Shown here: positions 1 to 7,815 of the stretch, piece by piece
How positions within the stretch are numbered: position 1 is the first letter of the stretch
Layout: every line of letters starts with the position of its first letter
NCBI GenBank assembly: GCA_002401485.1
Contig: NVTF01000009.1
Span: forward strand, 1-40,408
Direction of reading: 5' to 3'
Length of the DNA stretch: 40,408 bases
Source: Elusimicrobiota bacterium
GTDB taxonomy: Bacteria; Elusimicrobiota; Elusimicrobia; UBA1565
Translations under genes and position numbers: made by a program
The notes under the pieces: model-generated
The model's database searches: none
What the model was told of the DNA's origin: nothing
The model's input: the letters and a program-made list of their open reading frames with translations, nothing else

Positions 1-114
1 TTCTTTTGCGAGTTTCTTCAGATGGCTCGATGGCATATCCTTGTAACCGGAAATTTTTCGTAAGCGGATCATCCCAGATGCAACGAGACCGAACAAAACG
101 ACCAGCACCGAAGA

Positions 115-804
115 TTGCGTCGGGAACCCGGGTATTCGCGTCACCCACTTATCTTAGGGTTACTTGCTGGTGCTCTTCTCCCGTGGATTACATTTAGGTA
201 TTCGTCCTTAAAAGCGGAAATTGCCAAGCGGGAGGCAACAAAAGAGGAGCTAGTTCAATTTTCTACGATTGCCATTACGAACCTTAGAATTTTAGACCAG
301 ACTAGACAATTTTTCCATTCGCCGACTCTAACCCCACAGAACGCCCGCCAGCTTTCTATCAGGAACCAAGCGGCCTTAAACAAAATGTTTGAAACTCGAC
401 ATGTGGTTGACGCACATATTGCATTCAATTTCACAAACAAGAAGCCCAAATTACAAAAGCAATTCGGGCAATACAGCCTATTCCTAAATCAAACAGTCAA
501 CTTGATATCCGACAGAACAATGCCTTCTTCACGTCGCGCAAAAGGCTTAGACACATACTTTCGTGTCGCAATGGTGCATTTCAATGGAATAGCGAAAACC
601 ATGGATAAAGAAATTTCGACCCTAGAAGGCTGCGTTCTCTGGCACATCTTATTGATGGAATGTGGAGATATTCCAGAATCTATTCCGTACGGGGTACGGG
701 CGCAGAGCAAAATAAATGATCACGCCGAACAACCGCTACGGTCGCCCCGGCATCTCAAGGAATCCAATAATGCCGGCAACCGAGCACGAGCGTTGAAGCT
801 GTAG
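115..804 (+). CDS. Unknown membrane-anchored protein
   Basis: I do not recognise this 229-residue protein. A hydrophobic segment at about residues 11-28 (ILGLLAGALLPWI) lies near the N-terminus and should act as an inner-membrane anchor. The rest is mostly polar and helical, with no motif I can name. The reading frame is closed by a stop at 61-63 and contains no ATG or GTG before residue 1, so the only visible start is TTG at 115, without a convincing Shine-Dalgarno site. The neighbouring frame carries ATG at 78 followed by a basic stretch (MQRDRTKRPAPK) that would make a natural cytoplasmic tail, so a frameshift near 120-160 is possible. Base composition is AT-richer than most of the window, suggesting an accessory gene. 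Function unknown; real coding is likely but the start is uncertain. Confidence 0.55.
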   Translation: MRREPGYSRHPLILGLLAGALLPWITFRYSSLKAEIAKREATKEELVQFSTIAITNLRILDQTRQFFHSPTLTPQNARQLSIRNQAALNKMFETRHVVDAHIAFNFTNKKPKLQKQFGQYSLFLNQTVNLISDRTMPSSRRAKGLDTYFRVAMVHFNGIAKTMDKEISTLEGCVLWHILLMECGDIPESIPYGVRAQSKINDHAEQPLRSPRHLKESNNAGNRARALKL

Positions 805-899
805 AAAAACTCCTGTAAATAGAAAATTATTGCGCAAATTCGAGCAAAGAACGAACCTGGTGGAGTATTCAAGCACCTTGAGAATATTTCTACAGCTTC
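795..899. repeat. 13-bp inverted repeat (GAAGCTGTAGAAA)
   Basis: GAAGCTGTAGAAA at 795-807 is the exact reverse complement of TTTCTACAGCTTC at 887-899. The left arm includes the TAG stop codon of the preceding gene. The loop of about 79 nt is AT-rich and shows no gene. It could be a long-loop terminator or a remnant of a mobile element. No T-tract follows. Confidence 0.4.
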
Positions 900-935
900 G
901 TTAGACTCATCCGGAGCGGCCAAAGCAGCGGGTAA

Positions 936-1469
936 CTAATTGGGCAGGTTAGCCCGCAGATCTTTCATCGACAGCATGAGCGTAAATTCGTTGATCGGTG
1001 AGCGTTCAAAATCATTATTCTCATAAAACTTGCGAGCGTCAGAATTAATAGCGTGGACAAGGACGGCTCGTATCCCAATGTCTTTGGAGGCCGTCTCAAT
1101 TCGAATAAGTGCGTCCTTTAACAGCGCACTTCCGAGTCCTGTGCCTTGCTCTTGGCGGTCTATCGCGAGTCGGGCAATGATTATGACAGGAATAGGATAC
1201 TGTGGGAGTCCCTTTTTCGTTGCTGCGGTTGCTTCTTCATGACTTGCACTGCCAGCCGTCAGTGCATAATAACCAACAACAATCCCACTACGGTGTACGA
1301 CAAATGTCCGTGCGGAATCTTTCTTCATGCTTTGCAGGGAAAAACGCTTCAGCCATTCATCAAGGTCCGCCGCGCTGGAATCAAAGCGTGAACGATTGTG
1401 ATCCTTGTTTAGCTCTTCAACATTAGAAAGAGGTGGTCTCTCCGAGTGAGAACCTTTCGATGGAGGCAC
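936..1469 (-). CDS. TacT-type GNAT acetyltransferase toxin
   Basis: This 177-residue protein belongs to the GCN5 N-acetyltransferase toxins that pair with DUF1778 antitoxins. Characterised members (TacT, AtaT) acetylate the amino group of aminoacyl-tRNA and stop translation. Visible hallmarks are the strand before the acetyl-CoA loop (IIIARLAIDR), the acetyl-CoA binding motif QEQGTGLGSALL, and the late ARKFYENNDFE segment holding the tyrosine typical of the fold. The end, TLMLSMKDLR, is characteristic of this toxin family. It starts with GTG at 1469, sharing one base with the TAG stop of the antitoxin gene (TAGTG), so it is translationally coupled. Length is close to the family norm and nothing looks broken. 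Substrate tRNA cannot be read from sequence. Confidence 0.9.
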   Translation of the reverse strand: MPPSKGSHSERPPLSNVEELNKDHNRSRFDSSAADLDEWLKRFSLQSMKKDSARTFVVHRSGIVVGYYALTAGSASHEEATAATKKGLPQYPIPVIIIARLAIDRQEQGTGLGSALLKDALIRIETASKDIGIRAVLVHAINSDARKFYENNDFERSPINEFTLMLSMKDLRANLPN

Positions 1470-1759
1470 TAGCGCTTCTCAAGAATGCTGGGTTTAGACA
1501 GCAACTTCTTGAGTTTTGGTTTTTTCTTGGCCGGTCGATCTAATGCCGATGTGAAGCGCTTCCATTGCAATGAACTAAGTGCAAAGTCACGCTCTTCGAG
1601 AATGTCGCGTTGAGCTTGCTTGAAGGCACTTTCAACGATGTAGTCGGTAACCGTCACGCCTTTGCTTTCTGCAGCTTTTTTCAGAATTCTCTTCTGCAGG
1701 GCTGTCGCGCGAAAGCTGAGGCGTTTTGTTCTGCGGGACTTAGTCTTAGTAACTGGCAT
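1469..1759 (-). CDS. DUF1778 (TacA-type) RHH antitoxin
   Basis: This is a 96-residue ribbon-helix-helix protein of the DUF1778 family, first gene of the toxin-antitoxin operon. The N-terminal part (RLSFRATALQKRILKKAAES, about residues 14-33) has the beta-strand and first helix of the DNA-binding fold, followed by VTVTDYIVESAF as the second helix. The C-terminal half, with the conserved RDFALSSLQWKRF-like stretch, matches the region that wraps around and blocks the GNAT toxin. The tail is very lysine-rich. Family members bind DNA as dimers and autorepress their promoter, and bind operator more tightly as a toxin-antitoxin complex. A candidate operator sits just upstream at 1768-1784. The start is ATG with AGGTG about 5 nt upstream on the minus strand. 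Confidence 0.9.
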   Translation of the reverse strand: MPVTKTKSRRTKRLSFRATALQKRILKKAAESKGVTVTDYIVESAFKQAQRDILEERDFALSSLQWKRFTSALDRPAKKKPKLKKLLSKPSILEKR

Positions 1760-1767
1760 AAATCACC

Positions 1768-1805
1768 TGTACGCACACTGTACACCCACTTATGAATCCT
1801 GTCAA
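1768..1805 (-). promoter_or_regulatory. TA promoter with overlapping operator palindrome
   Basis: On the minus strand a perfect -35 TTGACA (1800-1805) is separated by 17 nt from -10 TACAGT (1777-1782). The inverted repeat TGTAC-N7-GTACA (1768-1784) covers the -10 box, and TGTAC also recurs directly 11 nt apart (1768 and 1779). This suits binding of two RHH dimers and autorepression by the antitoxin-toxin complex. The antitoxin ATG is 17 nt beyond the -10, with its own Shine-Dalgarno site. Confidence 0.7.
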
Positions 1806-1955
1806 GGGACTATTTCACTGCTCTCTCCTGGAATTTCTATTTTATTTGCTGGCGATTTTCGGTCCGGGCGGGTTCTGGCGTGGGATCCATTCTTGGAGTA
1901 CACTGCAACAGATGTGAACGACCGGGGAGATAGACGCACAGAGAGGTATTAACGA

Positions 1956-2315
1956 GTGATTAATGGATCATGCCACTGTGGAGCCGTTTCCTTCCGCCTA
2001 GGAATCACGCCGGAATGGCTAATGGAATGCAACTGTTCCATTTGTAGACGCTTAGGCGCGCTTTGGGCTCACGCAGAAATTTCGGATATCCAGGTTGAGC
2101 ATAGCGCCGACGCCACGCTTCGCTATATTCAGGGCGATAAAACTCTGGCGATTCATACGTGCAAATCGTGCGGCTGCACAACACATTGGGAGAATTTACA
2201 ACCAGATAAGTCCACCCGCATGGCCGTTAATTGCCGTTTAGCGGACCCCGATAAAATATCTGGAATTAAGATTCGCCATTTCGATGGAGCAAGGACTTGG
2301 AAGTTTCTGGACTAG
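1956..2315 (+). CDS. GFA-family zinc-binding protein
   Basis: This 119-residue protein has the glutathione-dependent formaldehyde-activating (GFA/CENP-V) fold. The zinc ligands are in their usual places: CHCG at residues 6-9, CNCSIC at about 25-30, and the CKSCG of the central sheet at about 69-73. The start is GTG at 1956, chosen because it brings the SCHCGAV motif to the normal distance from the N-terminus. An upstream GAGAGG is a loose Shine-Dalgarno candidate. Family members bind zinc; only a few have a shown activity on S-hydroxymethylglutathione, so the substrate here is not predictable. It stands alone, convergent with the next gene. Lower GC than the bulk of the window suggests it belongs to the accessory segment. 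Confidence 0.85.
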   Translation: MINGSCHCGAVSFRLGITPEWLMECNCSICRRLGALWAHAEISDIQVEHSADATLRYIQGDKTLAIHTCKSCGCTTHWENLQPDKSTRMAVNCRLADPDKISGIKIRHFDGARTWKFLD

Positions 2316-2321
2316 AGTGTG

Positions 2322-2338
2322 AGCGCCCAACAGGCGCT
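2322..2338. terminator. Possible bidirectional terminator hairpin
   Basis: AGCGCC-CAACA-GGCGCT forms a perfect 6-bp stem with a 5-nt loop between the converging stop codons of the GFA gene and the CxxCH protein gene. No T-tract follows on either strand, so it may act weakly or need a factor. Confidence 0.4.
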
Positions 2339-2352
2339 GCCGCCGACTAGGG

Positions 2353-3205
2353 TTAATTACCGTCTCGGATATCCGACTCCAGCCCTAAATCGAAAACTTC
2401 CATCGAGGCTTTAAGGGCCTCATTAGTCAATTCCGAAACCGGCCGCCGACTTTGACCCTCAGCATAATCCTCTAATTCACGGGCCAGCCGCTGTCGTTTA
2501 TCAAAGAGCGTGTTGAAATACCCGGGGGAGAGCACATCATGCAGCGTCTCCATGTCGTCATCCTCAAAAACTTCAACATGAGATTGATCCCGGCAGTAAT
2601 TCGCCGCGTATTCCAAATCCCCGTCAGCACAATCAAGACTCTCCCCAATCGTTCTTAATTCTTCCGCGAGCTCCGCGTCGGCAACAGTCGTCCCGCCGCC
2701 CTTGCCCGTTACCAAGAAGATTTCAAGATCGCGTTGGGTAATTTTAGAGATTCTCACAAAACGATCAACGATGTGCCGGGATAATCGGAGCTGGTTTGCA
2801 TCGTATTTCAGGCTCGTTCCACCTTGGCCCGTATAGACCTTTCGTAGAGAAGAAAACAGCGCCGAAGCATCAACGGAGTCCCAGCATCCCGCATCCCGCT
2901 CAGGGAAAAGCACGCAGTTGGGGGCACGAAGATTATCCTTATTAGACGGCGGGGAGCCTTGTGTGCCGTCTTGGATATGGCATTCAAGACAGGCTCGTTT
3001 CATCATCGCGTAATGGGATTTCATTGCCGCCTCTTCGGCAGCAAACTTATCTGGATCAATGTCGATCTCTTTGCCTACTATCTCCTCCGTTTGGGACGCG
3101 GCCCTCTCGAAGACCCTCTATGGAAGGGTATTCCAGGGCACTCACACAAAACCCCCCGCACAACAAGGTGAGGAGAGCCGCGGCGACAGGAGGGGGGGCG
3201 CGCAT
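2353..3205 (-). pseudogene. Exported CxxCH protein, frameshifted
   Basis: The body (stop at 2353, frame open up to 3117) is an acidic protein of unknown family with one CLECH motif near its start. CxxCH is the haem c attachment motif, used only outside the cytoplasm. That frame has no signal peptide and meets a TAG at 3118-3120. A neighbouring frame beginning with ATG at 3205 encodes a good signal peptide (MRAPPPVAAALLTLLCGGF, cleavage probably after VSA) followed by LEYPSIEGL, and closes at 3056. Joining them needs a +1 shift between about 3059 and 3117, giving one exported protein of about 283 residues. This may be a true frameshift, a sequencing error or, less likely, programmed frameshifting. 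Four other cysteines are scattered through the body, and no axial methionine motif is evident, so haem binding is only a possibility. Confidence 0.6.
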
Positions 3206-3211
3206 GGAAAT

Positions 3212-3217
3212 AGTATA
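3212..3217 (-). promoter_or_regulatory. -10 box for CxxCH protein
   Basis: The minus strand reads TATACT, then 6 nt, then the ATG at 3205. No good -35 is visible. The spacing predicts a leaderless transcript and supports the signal-peptide ATG as the true start. Confidence 0.5.
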
Positions 3218-3439
3218 GGCGGGCAGTCGTATTCCATAAGAAAAAAAACAATACCGAAATCTCTTGAAAACATCGGAGTTTCCCGATAAAAGGGATGGAC
3301 GGGTGTATGCCGCATTCAAAGGAAAACCGTTGGGTGAAAGCTGACATCTTTAACCGAATAGCCGAGGTAAAGGGACAGATGTTTAACTTTTTGTCGGACT
3401 GGACGGATCAATGCGACGTATAACAAGGAAAATTAAACG

Positions 3440-4138
3440 ATGATCATATTACCCCTCGTTGCTGTTCTTTCCGGTGTTGGCTTCATTCAAGCCGAACATC
3501 AGACAAATTGGGTGAAATACAAGCTGGAGGGCACGCCGGTCCGGTGCGAAGTGCCGACCATTGGGACCGTGCAGGAAGTCTACCGGGAGGGCCGCGGCTA
3601 TTCCCGCGTGATGGTCAAATTAACCCACGGCCATTTGATGCTGGAGTATTACGATGGAGAGAAGCATCCCGCAGGGGATTCGTTTAAGACGCTTGATCAC
3701 TATCTCAATAATCAACTATTGGGCGAGCCCTTTGGGAGAGAGAATAACGGTGTTTGGCAGGGGTATGAAACGTTGGCCTTCGGCCGCCAGCAGAAGAAAC
3801 TTGGCATCAAGCGGCGGTACTTCGTGGTCCGGCTCTCTAAACATGAATACCTCGTGTTAAAGATTCATGTTAAAGGCCCCTATTTTAATGAGCTTTACCC
3901 ACTGCAAACGTGGATGAGAAAATCAATGCGGCACGCCAAGCCCAAAGAATTAGAGAAACCCCGGAATAAAATTAAGAAAACCAAAGGGCGAACACCAACA
4001 CGCAAAGAACCGGCTATTTTTATAAAAAACAATAACCCGAAAGTTCCCTACCTAATGGTGAAGGAATGCCCCGAGGGTTTGTTTCCCGTGGTGAAGGACT
4101 GGCCCTACAAGGGTGATATGCTTTGTGAGAAGGGTTGA
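3440..4138 (+). CDS. Exported protein of unknown function
   Basis: This is a 232-residue protein with a short signal peptide (MIILPLVAVLSGVGFIQA, cleavage before EHQ). The mature part begins with a beta-rich region (about residues 20-165: WVKYKLEGTPVRCEVP, LMLEYYDGEKH, YFVVRLSKHEYLVLKIHV) resembling the general shape of small lipid- or peptide-binding extracytoplasmic folds. A strongly basic linker (about 168-190) follows, then a short C-terminal piece with two cysteines (KECPEGLF and MLCEKG). I do not recognise the family. AAGGA lies 10 nt before the ATG and TATAAC at 3419-3424 could be its -10. It is convergent with the next gene, their stops being only a few bases apart. Confidence 0.75.
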   Translation: MIILPLVAVLSGVGFIQAEHQTNWVKYKLEGTPVRCEVPTIGTVQEVYREGRGYSRVMVKLTHGHLMLEYYDGEKHPAGDSFKTLDHYLNNQLLGEPFGRENNGVWQGYETLAFGRQQKKLGIKRRYFVVRLSKHEYLVLKIHVKGPYFNELYPLQTWMRKSMRHAKPKELEKPRNKIKKTKGRTPTRKEPAIFIKNNNPKVPYLMVKECPEGLFPVVKDWPYKGDMLCEKG

Positions 4139-4145
4139 GGCCGGG

Positions 4146-4700
4146 TCAGTCCTTAAGCCACTGCAAAGGCAGGCTGGCAGGCTGATCGGAATATGTTAAC
4201 GCCACCGAGTGGTCGCGATACGATTCCTGGTGATATCCGTCCCGGGAAACCTGAATTAGCGGGAGATAACTCTTGTCCACCCAGTGTCGTGTATGGAGGC
4301 CGTCGACATTCTCAGACCGCTGGGTGCCGGCAGGCGGAACATGCTGCGTGTGAAAATGATAGCCGTCGATATCGATCACAATGTGATGCCCGTAGCGTAT
4401 TCGAAGAACCTTGGCGGCGCGGCGTTTTGCCTCTGGCGTCGCGGCGGTCTGATAGTTCGCCATCAGCCGGTCGGCGATTTCACGATCTGTCTCTGCATGA
4501 ACCATTACTTCGAGACGTGCCTGCCGGGGGACCGCAGCCTTTTTAATGTTCTTTCCTAAATCACCAGCGGATTCAAGAATCAGCGCGATTGCTTTGTTGT
4601 TTTGTTGGTTAAAGGCCGAGGCGCTGCCGGGCAAAAAGAGAGCCGCGGCGAGGGCGGCGGCTGTGAGTGCGTGAAAAGAGGGAGGTGTCTTTGGGCTCAT
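4146..4700 (-). CDS. Exported protein of unknown function
   Basis: This 184-residue protein has a clear signal peptide (ALTAAALAAALFLPGSASA, cleavage before FNQQ). The mature part has a helical N-terminal half (about 30-95) and a histidine- and tyrosine-rich C-terminal half (about 100-184) with motifs such as YGHHIVIDIDGYHFHTQHV and LHTRHWVDKSY. The clustered histidines and aspartates suggest metal binding, but I cannot name a family. A -10 box (TACACT) 6 nt before the ATG predicts that it is transcribed on its own and leaderless. It is the last gene of the minus-strand block and is convergent with the preceding exported protein. Confidence 0.75.
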   Translation of the reverse strand: MSPKTPPSFHALTAAALAAALFLPGSASAFNQQNNKAIALILESAGDLGKNIKKAAVPRQARLEVMVHAETDREIADRLMANYQTAATPEAKRRAAKVLRIRYGHHIVIDIDGYHFHTQHVPPAGTQRSENVDGLHTRHWVDKSYLPLIQVSRDGYHQESYRDHSVALTYSDQPASLPLQWLKD

Positions 4701-4706
4701 ATAAAA

Positions 4707-4712
4707 AGTGTA
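4707..4712 (-). promoter_or_regulatory. -10 box, leaderless start
   Basis: The minus strand reads TACACT, 6 nt, then the ATG at 4700. No clear -35 is visible. Confidence 0.45.
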
Positions 4713-4776
4713 TCACGATATGCCCGGAGAGAAATGAGTCGTTTGGTCCCGGGGAAGGGGGGCTTCCGACGGAAAT

Positions 4777-5796
4777 TTAGAAAAGCGTCAGGCGTTCTTC
4801 GGGCAGATACCGGCAGCGGTTGGACGTTTTTCGAATCGCCCTATGCCACTCATAGACCCGCAGCCCTTCCGGAGCCACATGCACACACCCCGCCTCGCCG
4901 TAATGTTCCTTCATGCGGAGGAAGAAGTGACCCAGTTCATGCATCCAGAAGGTCGCCAAAACGTCCATCTTGCTCCGCAGCTTCCCGCGCTCCTGCATGA
5001 AGAACGGGGAATCGGATAAAAAGGGAAACATGGCGACCACGCCTACGGCATGGTAGGCATTGTGCGTTGAGTTGGTGACAAACCCGTTGGTGATGCCGCC
5101 GCGGATGGAGACGTAGAGCGGCATGTCCGCGTCGGGGCCGGCGATCACGGAGTTGGTCAAAACAAAATCGGCTTCTTTAAGTTCGCTAAGGAAAATTTCC
5201 CAGTGGGGGAAGGATTGAGTGATGGCGGAGTCTTTGTTAAACAGGGTTTCGGAATCGTCTTCCCCGACGCGTGTATTGCGCAGGCGAGAGAGACGATCTT
5301 CAAAAACCGCATACACAGCGTTTAACGCGTCGCGTTTGGTCGCGCCCCGGCGCAGGTTCACATAGCGGCGAATTATTTTTTCGTCTCTGCGTTTAAGGTC
5401 TTCTTGAATGATTTTGAGGATTTCATCCTTCGCGCCGAATCCCGATATCGTGAGAGCGTTGGCCTTCATGAAGTCGCGGGCTTTTTTTGTTTCAAAAAGA
5501 TCGGCGTCGTTTGAAAAACGCTCGAAGAGGTTTTCTTTCCGAACCTCCTTCACGTCGACTTTAAAGGAATACCACGCGTTTAAGAGGATTTCGATTTTCC
5601 GGTAGAGTCTTTTACGTTCCCGCGCGGAGGGGCCGGGGAGGCGTGGGTCTTCCAGGTAGAGAACCCGAAGGGTGTAGGTCGATTCGTGGGAGAGGGCTTC
5701 AAGCGGAGGCAGACTTTCGGCGTAGTCGGTCCACGTTAGGAACTCCGTCGCGGCGCTTGGCGCCGCGAGGAACAGGATGAGAAGGGCCTTGCGCAT
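4777..5796 (-). CDS. Exported HExxH zinc-metallopeptidase-like protein
   Basis: This 339-residue protein has a signal peptide (MRKALLILFLAAPSAA). Its C-terminal part carries HELGH at residues 286-290, the zinc-binding and catalytic motif of gluzincin- or metzincin-type peptidases, inside the helix FWMHELGHFF. A further histidine at 298 (KEH) is a candidate third ligand, though the spacing is not the metzincin HExxHxxGxxH. Upstream regions have helical segments rich in arginine and lysine (about 55-180) and a beta-rich stretch around 210-260. Two nearby cysteines (about 304 and 328) could form a disulfide. The gene starts directly after the TAA of the metallophosphoesterase gene (TAAATG, zero spacing), so it is probably translated by coupling. 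Substrate unknown; peptidase activity is inferred only from HELGH. Confidence 0.75.
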   Translation of the reverse strand: MRKALLILFLAAPSAATEFLTWTDYAESLPPLEALSHESTYTLRVLYLEDPRLPGPSARERKRLYRKIEILLNAWYSFKVDVKEVRKENLFERFSNDADLFETKKARDFMKANALTISGFGAKDEILKIIQEDLKRRDEKIIRRYVNLRRGATKRDALNAVYAVFEDRLSRLRNTRVGEDDSETLFNKDSAITQSFPHWEIFLSELKEADFVLTNSVIAGPDADMPLYVSIRGGITNGFVTNSTHNAYHAVGVVAMFPFLSDSPFFMQERGKLRSKMDVLATFWMHELGHFFLRMKEHYGEAGCVHVAPEGLRVYEWHRAIRKTSNRCRYLPEERLTLF

Positions 5797-6807
5797 TTAC
5801 CAGGTGATTGGGTACGTCGTCCCGTCGAGTTCATAGACCGTTTCGGTGAGTCCGGCCGAGGTCGCTTCAACGAGAAGATAATGCGCCTTCTTGCGTTTGG
5901 GGTAGCTGCCCGGAAGTGGGTACAGAGGCGATCCGCCGCCCGCGGTGAGCACGTATTTCACGCCGTTGACGTTGGCGACACCAAAGGCATGGATATGGCC
6001 CATGTAGACGCGTTCGACGCCGCGGGCCGCGAGGATCGAACCAAAGCGGGTCGCGCCGGTTTCGAAATACGCCTTCGGGATAAGCCCTTGGGCTGTGAAT
6101 CCTTCGCCCACGTCGATCGAGTGAAGTTTTTTCTTAAGGTAACTCGGGACAATGTGGGTCGCAACGATGGTCTTGAGTTCGGTGTCGAGCACTTCGTCCA
6201 GCCAGGACAGTTGTTCATCGGAGACGGCGTAATTGGACGAGTCGAGGGAGACGATGCGCCAGCCGTTGTAGTCGCGGTAGAAATCCCCCGGACCGAATAC
6301 CGCGTGGTAGAGATTTTTATCGGCCTTGCCGTTGGGTTTGGAACGGTCGTGGTTGCCGATCACGTGGAACATCGGCAGCGAAACGTTGTCGGCGAGAAAT
6401 TGAACATAGGCACGGTAATTTTTCACGATGCCCTTGCTGACAAAATCACCTAGCTGCACAATGAAGTCCGGAGAGGCCGCGTGAATGGCGTCAATCTGTT
6501 TTTTAAACGCACCCTTGGGGGCGAAGACTCTTTGCCAGGGGAAACGCCCGGGCTCGACGTCGCCGATGACGGCGAATCGGAAGGATGTTTTGGGTGTGGG
6601 CTGCAGTTTATCAAGCAAGGCTGATTGGGCTTGGGTCCCCCACGTGTCCTTGGCTTTTCGTAAATCCTCGGGGACCTGGACTTCTTTTCCTTGGATCTCA
6701 GGAATTTCTGTTTTGGGACGAAGCAGCTTGAGGTTGGGAACTGTCGTTGAAAAAGTTCCCGCCGCGTGCGCTTGAGCGGCGATCAGTATTAAGAGTGCGA
6801 TTCGCAT
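5797..6807 (-). CDS. Exported calcineurin-like metallophosphoesterase
   Basis: This 336-residue protein has a signal peptide (MRIALLILIAAQAHA) and a calcineurin-like phosphoesterase domain. The dimetal motifs are in order: GDVE at about 82-85 (the usual GDxH has Glu instead of His), GDFVSKG at 120-126, GNHD at 151-154, THIV with His 218, and GHIH at 270-273. These proteins hydrolyse phosphomonoesters or diesters with two divalent metals; the substrate is not evident. The ATG at 6807 is chosen because GAGG lies 5 nt upstream and it begins a perfect signal peptide; an upstream in-frame start would bury that peptide. It overlaps the 3' end of the glycosidase gene by 19 nt. The loss of the first-motif histidine is a mild oddity. 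Confidence 0.88.
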   Translation of the reverse strand: MRIALLILIAAQAHAAGTFSTTVPNLKLLRPKTEIPEIQGKEVQVPEDLRKAKDTWGTQAQSALLDKLQPTPKTSFRFAVIGDVEPGRFPWQRVFAPKGAFKKQIDAIHAASPDFIVQLGDFVSKGIVKNYRAYVQFLADNVSLPMFHVIGNHDRSKPNGKADKNLYHAVFGPGDFYRDYNGWRIVSLDSSNYAVSDEQLSWLDEVLDTELKTIVATHIVPSYLKKKLHSIDVGEGFTAQGLIPKAYFETGATRFGSILAARGVERVYMGHIHAFGVANVNGVKYVLTAGGGSPLYPLPGSYPKRKKAHYLLVEATSAGLTETVYELDGTTYPITW

Positions 6808-7778
6808 GATACCTCGTCCGTCGTTAATAATTCGTGGAACGCTTCCAGCAGCATACCGGCGTTCCAACTGGTGGGCGTTTCCGATACGCCGTCTTCGCGA
6901 TCGAGTTGGGAGAAAATTTTAGAGAAAGTTTGGGTGAGCAAGGATTGTCTGCCGGTTTGCCCCAACACGCGCAGTCCCAGGGCCTTCGACCATAAGGGAG
7001 CCGGTGTCGTCCATGCGCCCGCCCGGTCGATGGCGCGAACAATGCGAGCGGCCTGATCCTTCGACGCCAGTCCCCACGCCGCGGCGGCGAGGTTGGATTC
7101 GGCACCTAGAAGGGGACGCTCGAGAGTGTCGTGATAGAATCCCCGCGTCTCGTCCCAATACGAAGCGTCGATACGGCGAGCGAGCATGGAGGCTTCGCTC
7201 CTTCGGGACTCAGCGTCTCGTTTGCGCCCCAGGCTGGCCAGCAGGTCGGTGAGAGCGCAGGCAGCATGCCAGCGCTGCAACTGGGTAAAGAAGACGATGG
7301 AAGACCGGGAGTTTTCGTACGCGAGGGCGGCTTCGAGTTTTGGCAGGACGAGTCCCGCCCATCCTGGCTGATCGGCTTGAAGGGCATAACGACAGGCCGC
7401 GTTGATAATCAGAGCGTTTGAGGGGCTTTCGTCGTAGAATTTCGGATACAGCGGTTTCTTGAGAGGGATTTTTGAACCAAAAATCAAACGCGCGTAATGC
7501 GTGTGCCTGGAATAGGAATCGAGAATGTAGGGAAAAAGACCGTCTACGCGCTGATGGGCGAGCAATTCGTCGAGTGTATCACGAACCGCCTGAAATTCGC
7601 CGATCCGCATTAATCCGCCTGCGGCAAATCCAAAATCCCGCGTCCAAATGGAATGAAACTGGTGATCCCCCGCCACGAGCAGGGTTCGCGGCCGGCCTTC
7701 GGCGTCGACGGTTTTGAGATTGGCTCTTAGTGAGCGTGAGCACAAGACGGAGGCGCGCAGCAACTCGTTACGGTCCAT
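6789..7778 (-). CDS. Six-hairpin glycosidase-like protein
   Basis: This 329-residue cytoplasmic protein resembles (alpha/alpha)6-barrel glycosidases, such as glycogen-debranching C-terminal domains or invertases. Key features are the WTRDFGFA segment (45-52), like the WxRD active-site motif of these families, then repeated amphipathic helices. The final SWNAGMLLEAFHELL looks like the last barrel helix with its conserved Trp. It lacks a signal peptide and is shorter than full debranching enzymes, so it would be a single-domain hydrolase acting on an oligosaccharide. The neighbours (Lon upstream, phosphoesterase downstream) give no metabolic clue. TAAAAT sits 7 nt before the ATG, so it likely has its own leaderless promoter. 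Family placement is by overall pattern, so the substrate is open. Confidence 0.65.
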   Translation of the reverse strand: MDRNELLRASVLCSRSLRANLKTVDAEGRPRTLLVAGDHQFHSIWTRDFGFAAGGLMRIGEFQAVRDTLDELLAHQRVDGLFPYILDSYSRHTHYARLIFGSKIPLKKPLYPKFYDESPSNALIINAACRYALQADQPGWAGLVLPKLEAALAYENSRSSIVFFTQLQRWHAACALTDLLASLGRKRDAESRRSEASMLARRIDASYWDETRGFYHDTLERPLLGAESNLAAAAWGLASKDQAARIVRAIDRAGAWTTPAPLWSKALGLRVLGQTGRQSLLTQTFSKIFSQLDREDGVSETPTSWNAGMLLEAFHELLTTDEVSCESHS

Positions 7779-7785
7779 TGGACCT

Positions 7786-7791
7786 ATTTTA
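7786..7791 (-). promoter_or_regulatory. -10 box, leaderless start of glycosidase gene
   Basis: The minus strand reads TAAAAT, 7 nt (AGGTCCA), then the ATG at 7778. No -35 is recognisable. Confidence 0.45.
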
Positions 7792-7815
7792 GCAAAGGCC
7801 TAAGGGGTTTCGGGG

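Noticed and set aside
1-114. A partial gene at the window start
   Set aside because: The frame open to the edge gives no recognisable protein and lacks composition or motif support.
489-923. Reverse reading frames within 489-923
   Set aside because: They overlap the forward gene, show no domain or signal and look like shadows.
3191-3200. Run of G in the CxxCH leader as a phase-variable tract
   Set aside because: The run is short and lies in the signal-peptide frame upstream of the real frameshift zone; it cannot be shown to vary.
3361-3400. AAAGGGACAGATGTTTAAC resembling palindromic REP-associated sequences
   Set aside because: Only a single copy and no inverted partner is visible, so I cannot call a repeat.
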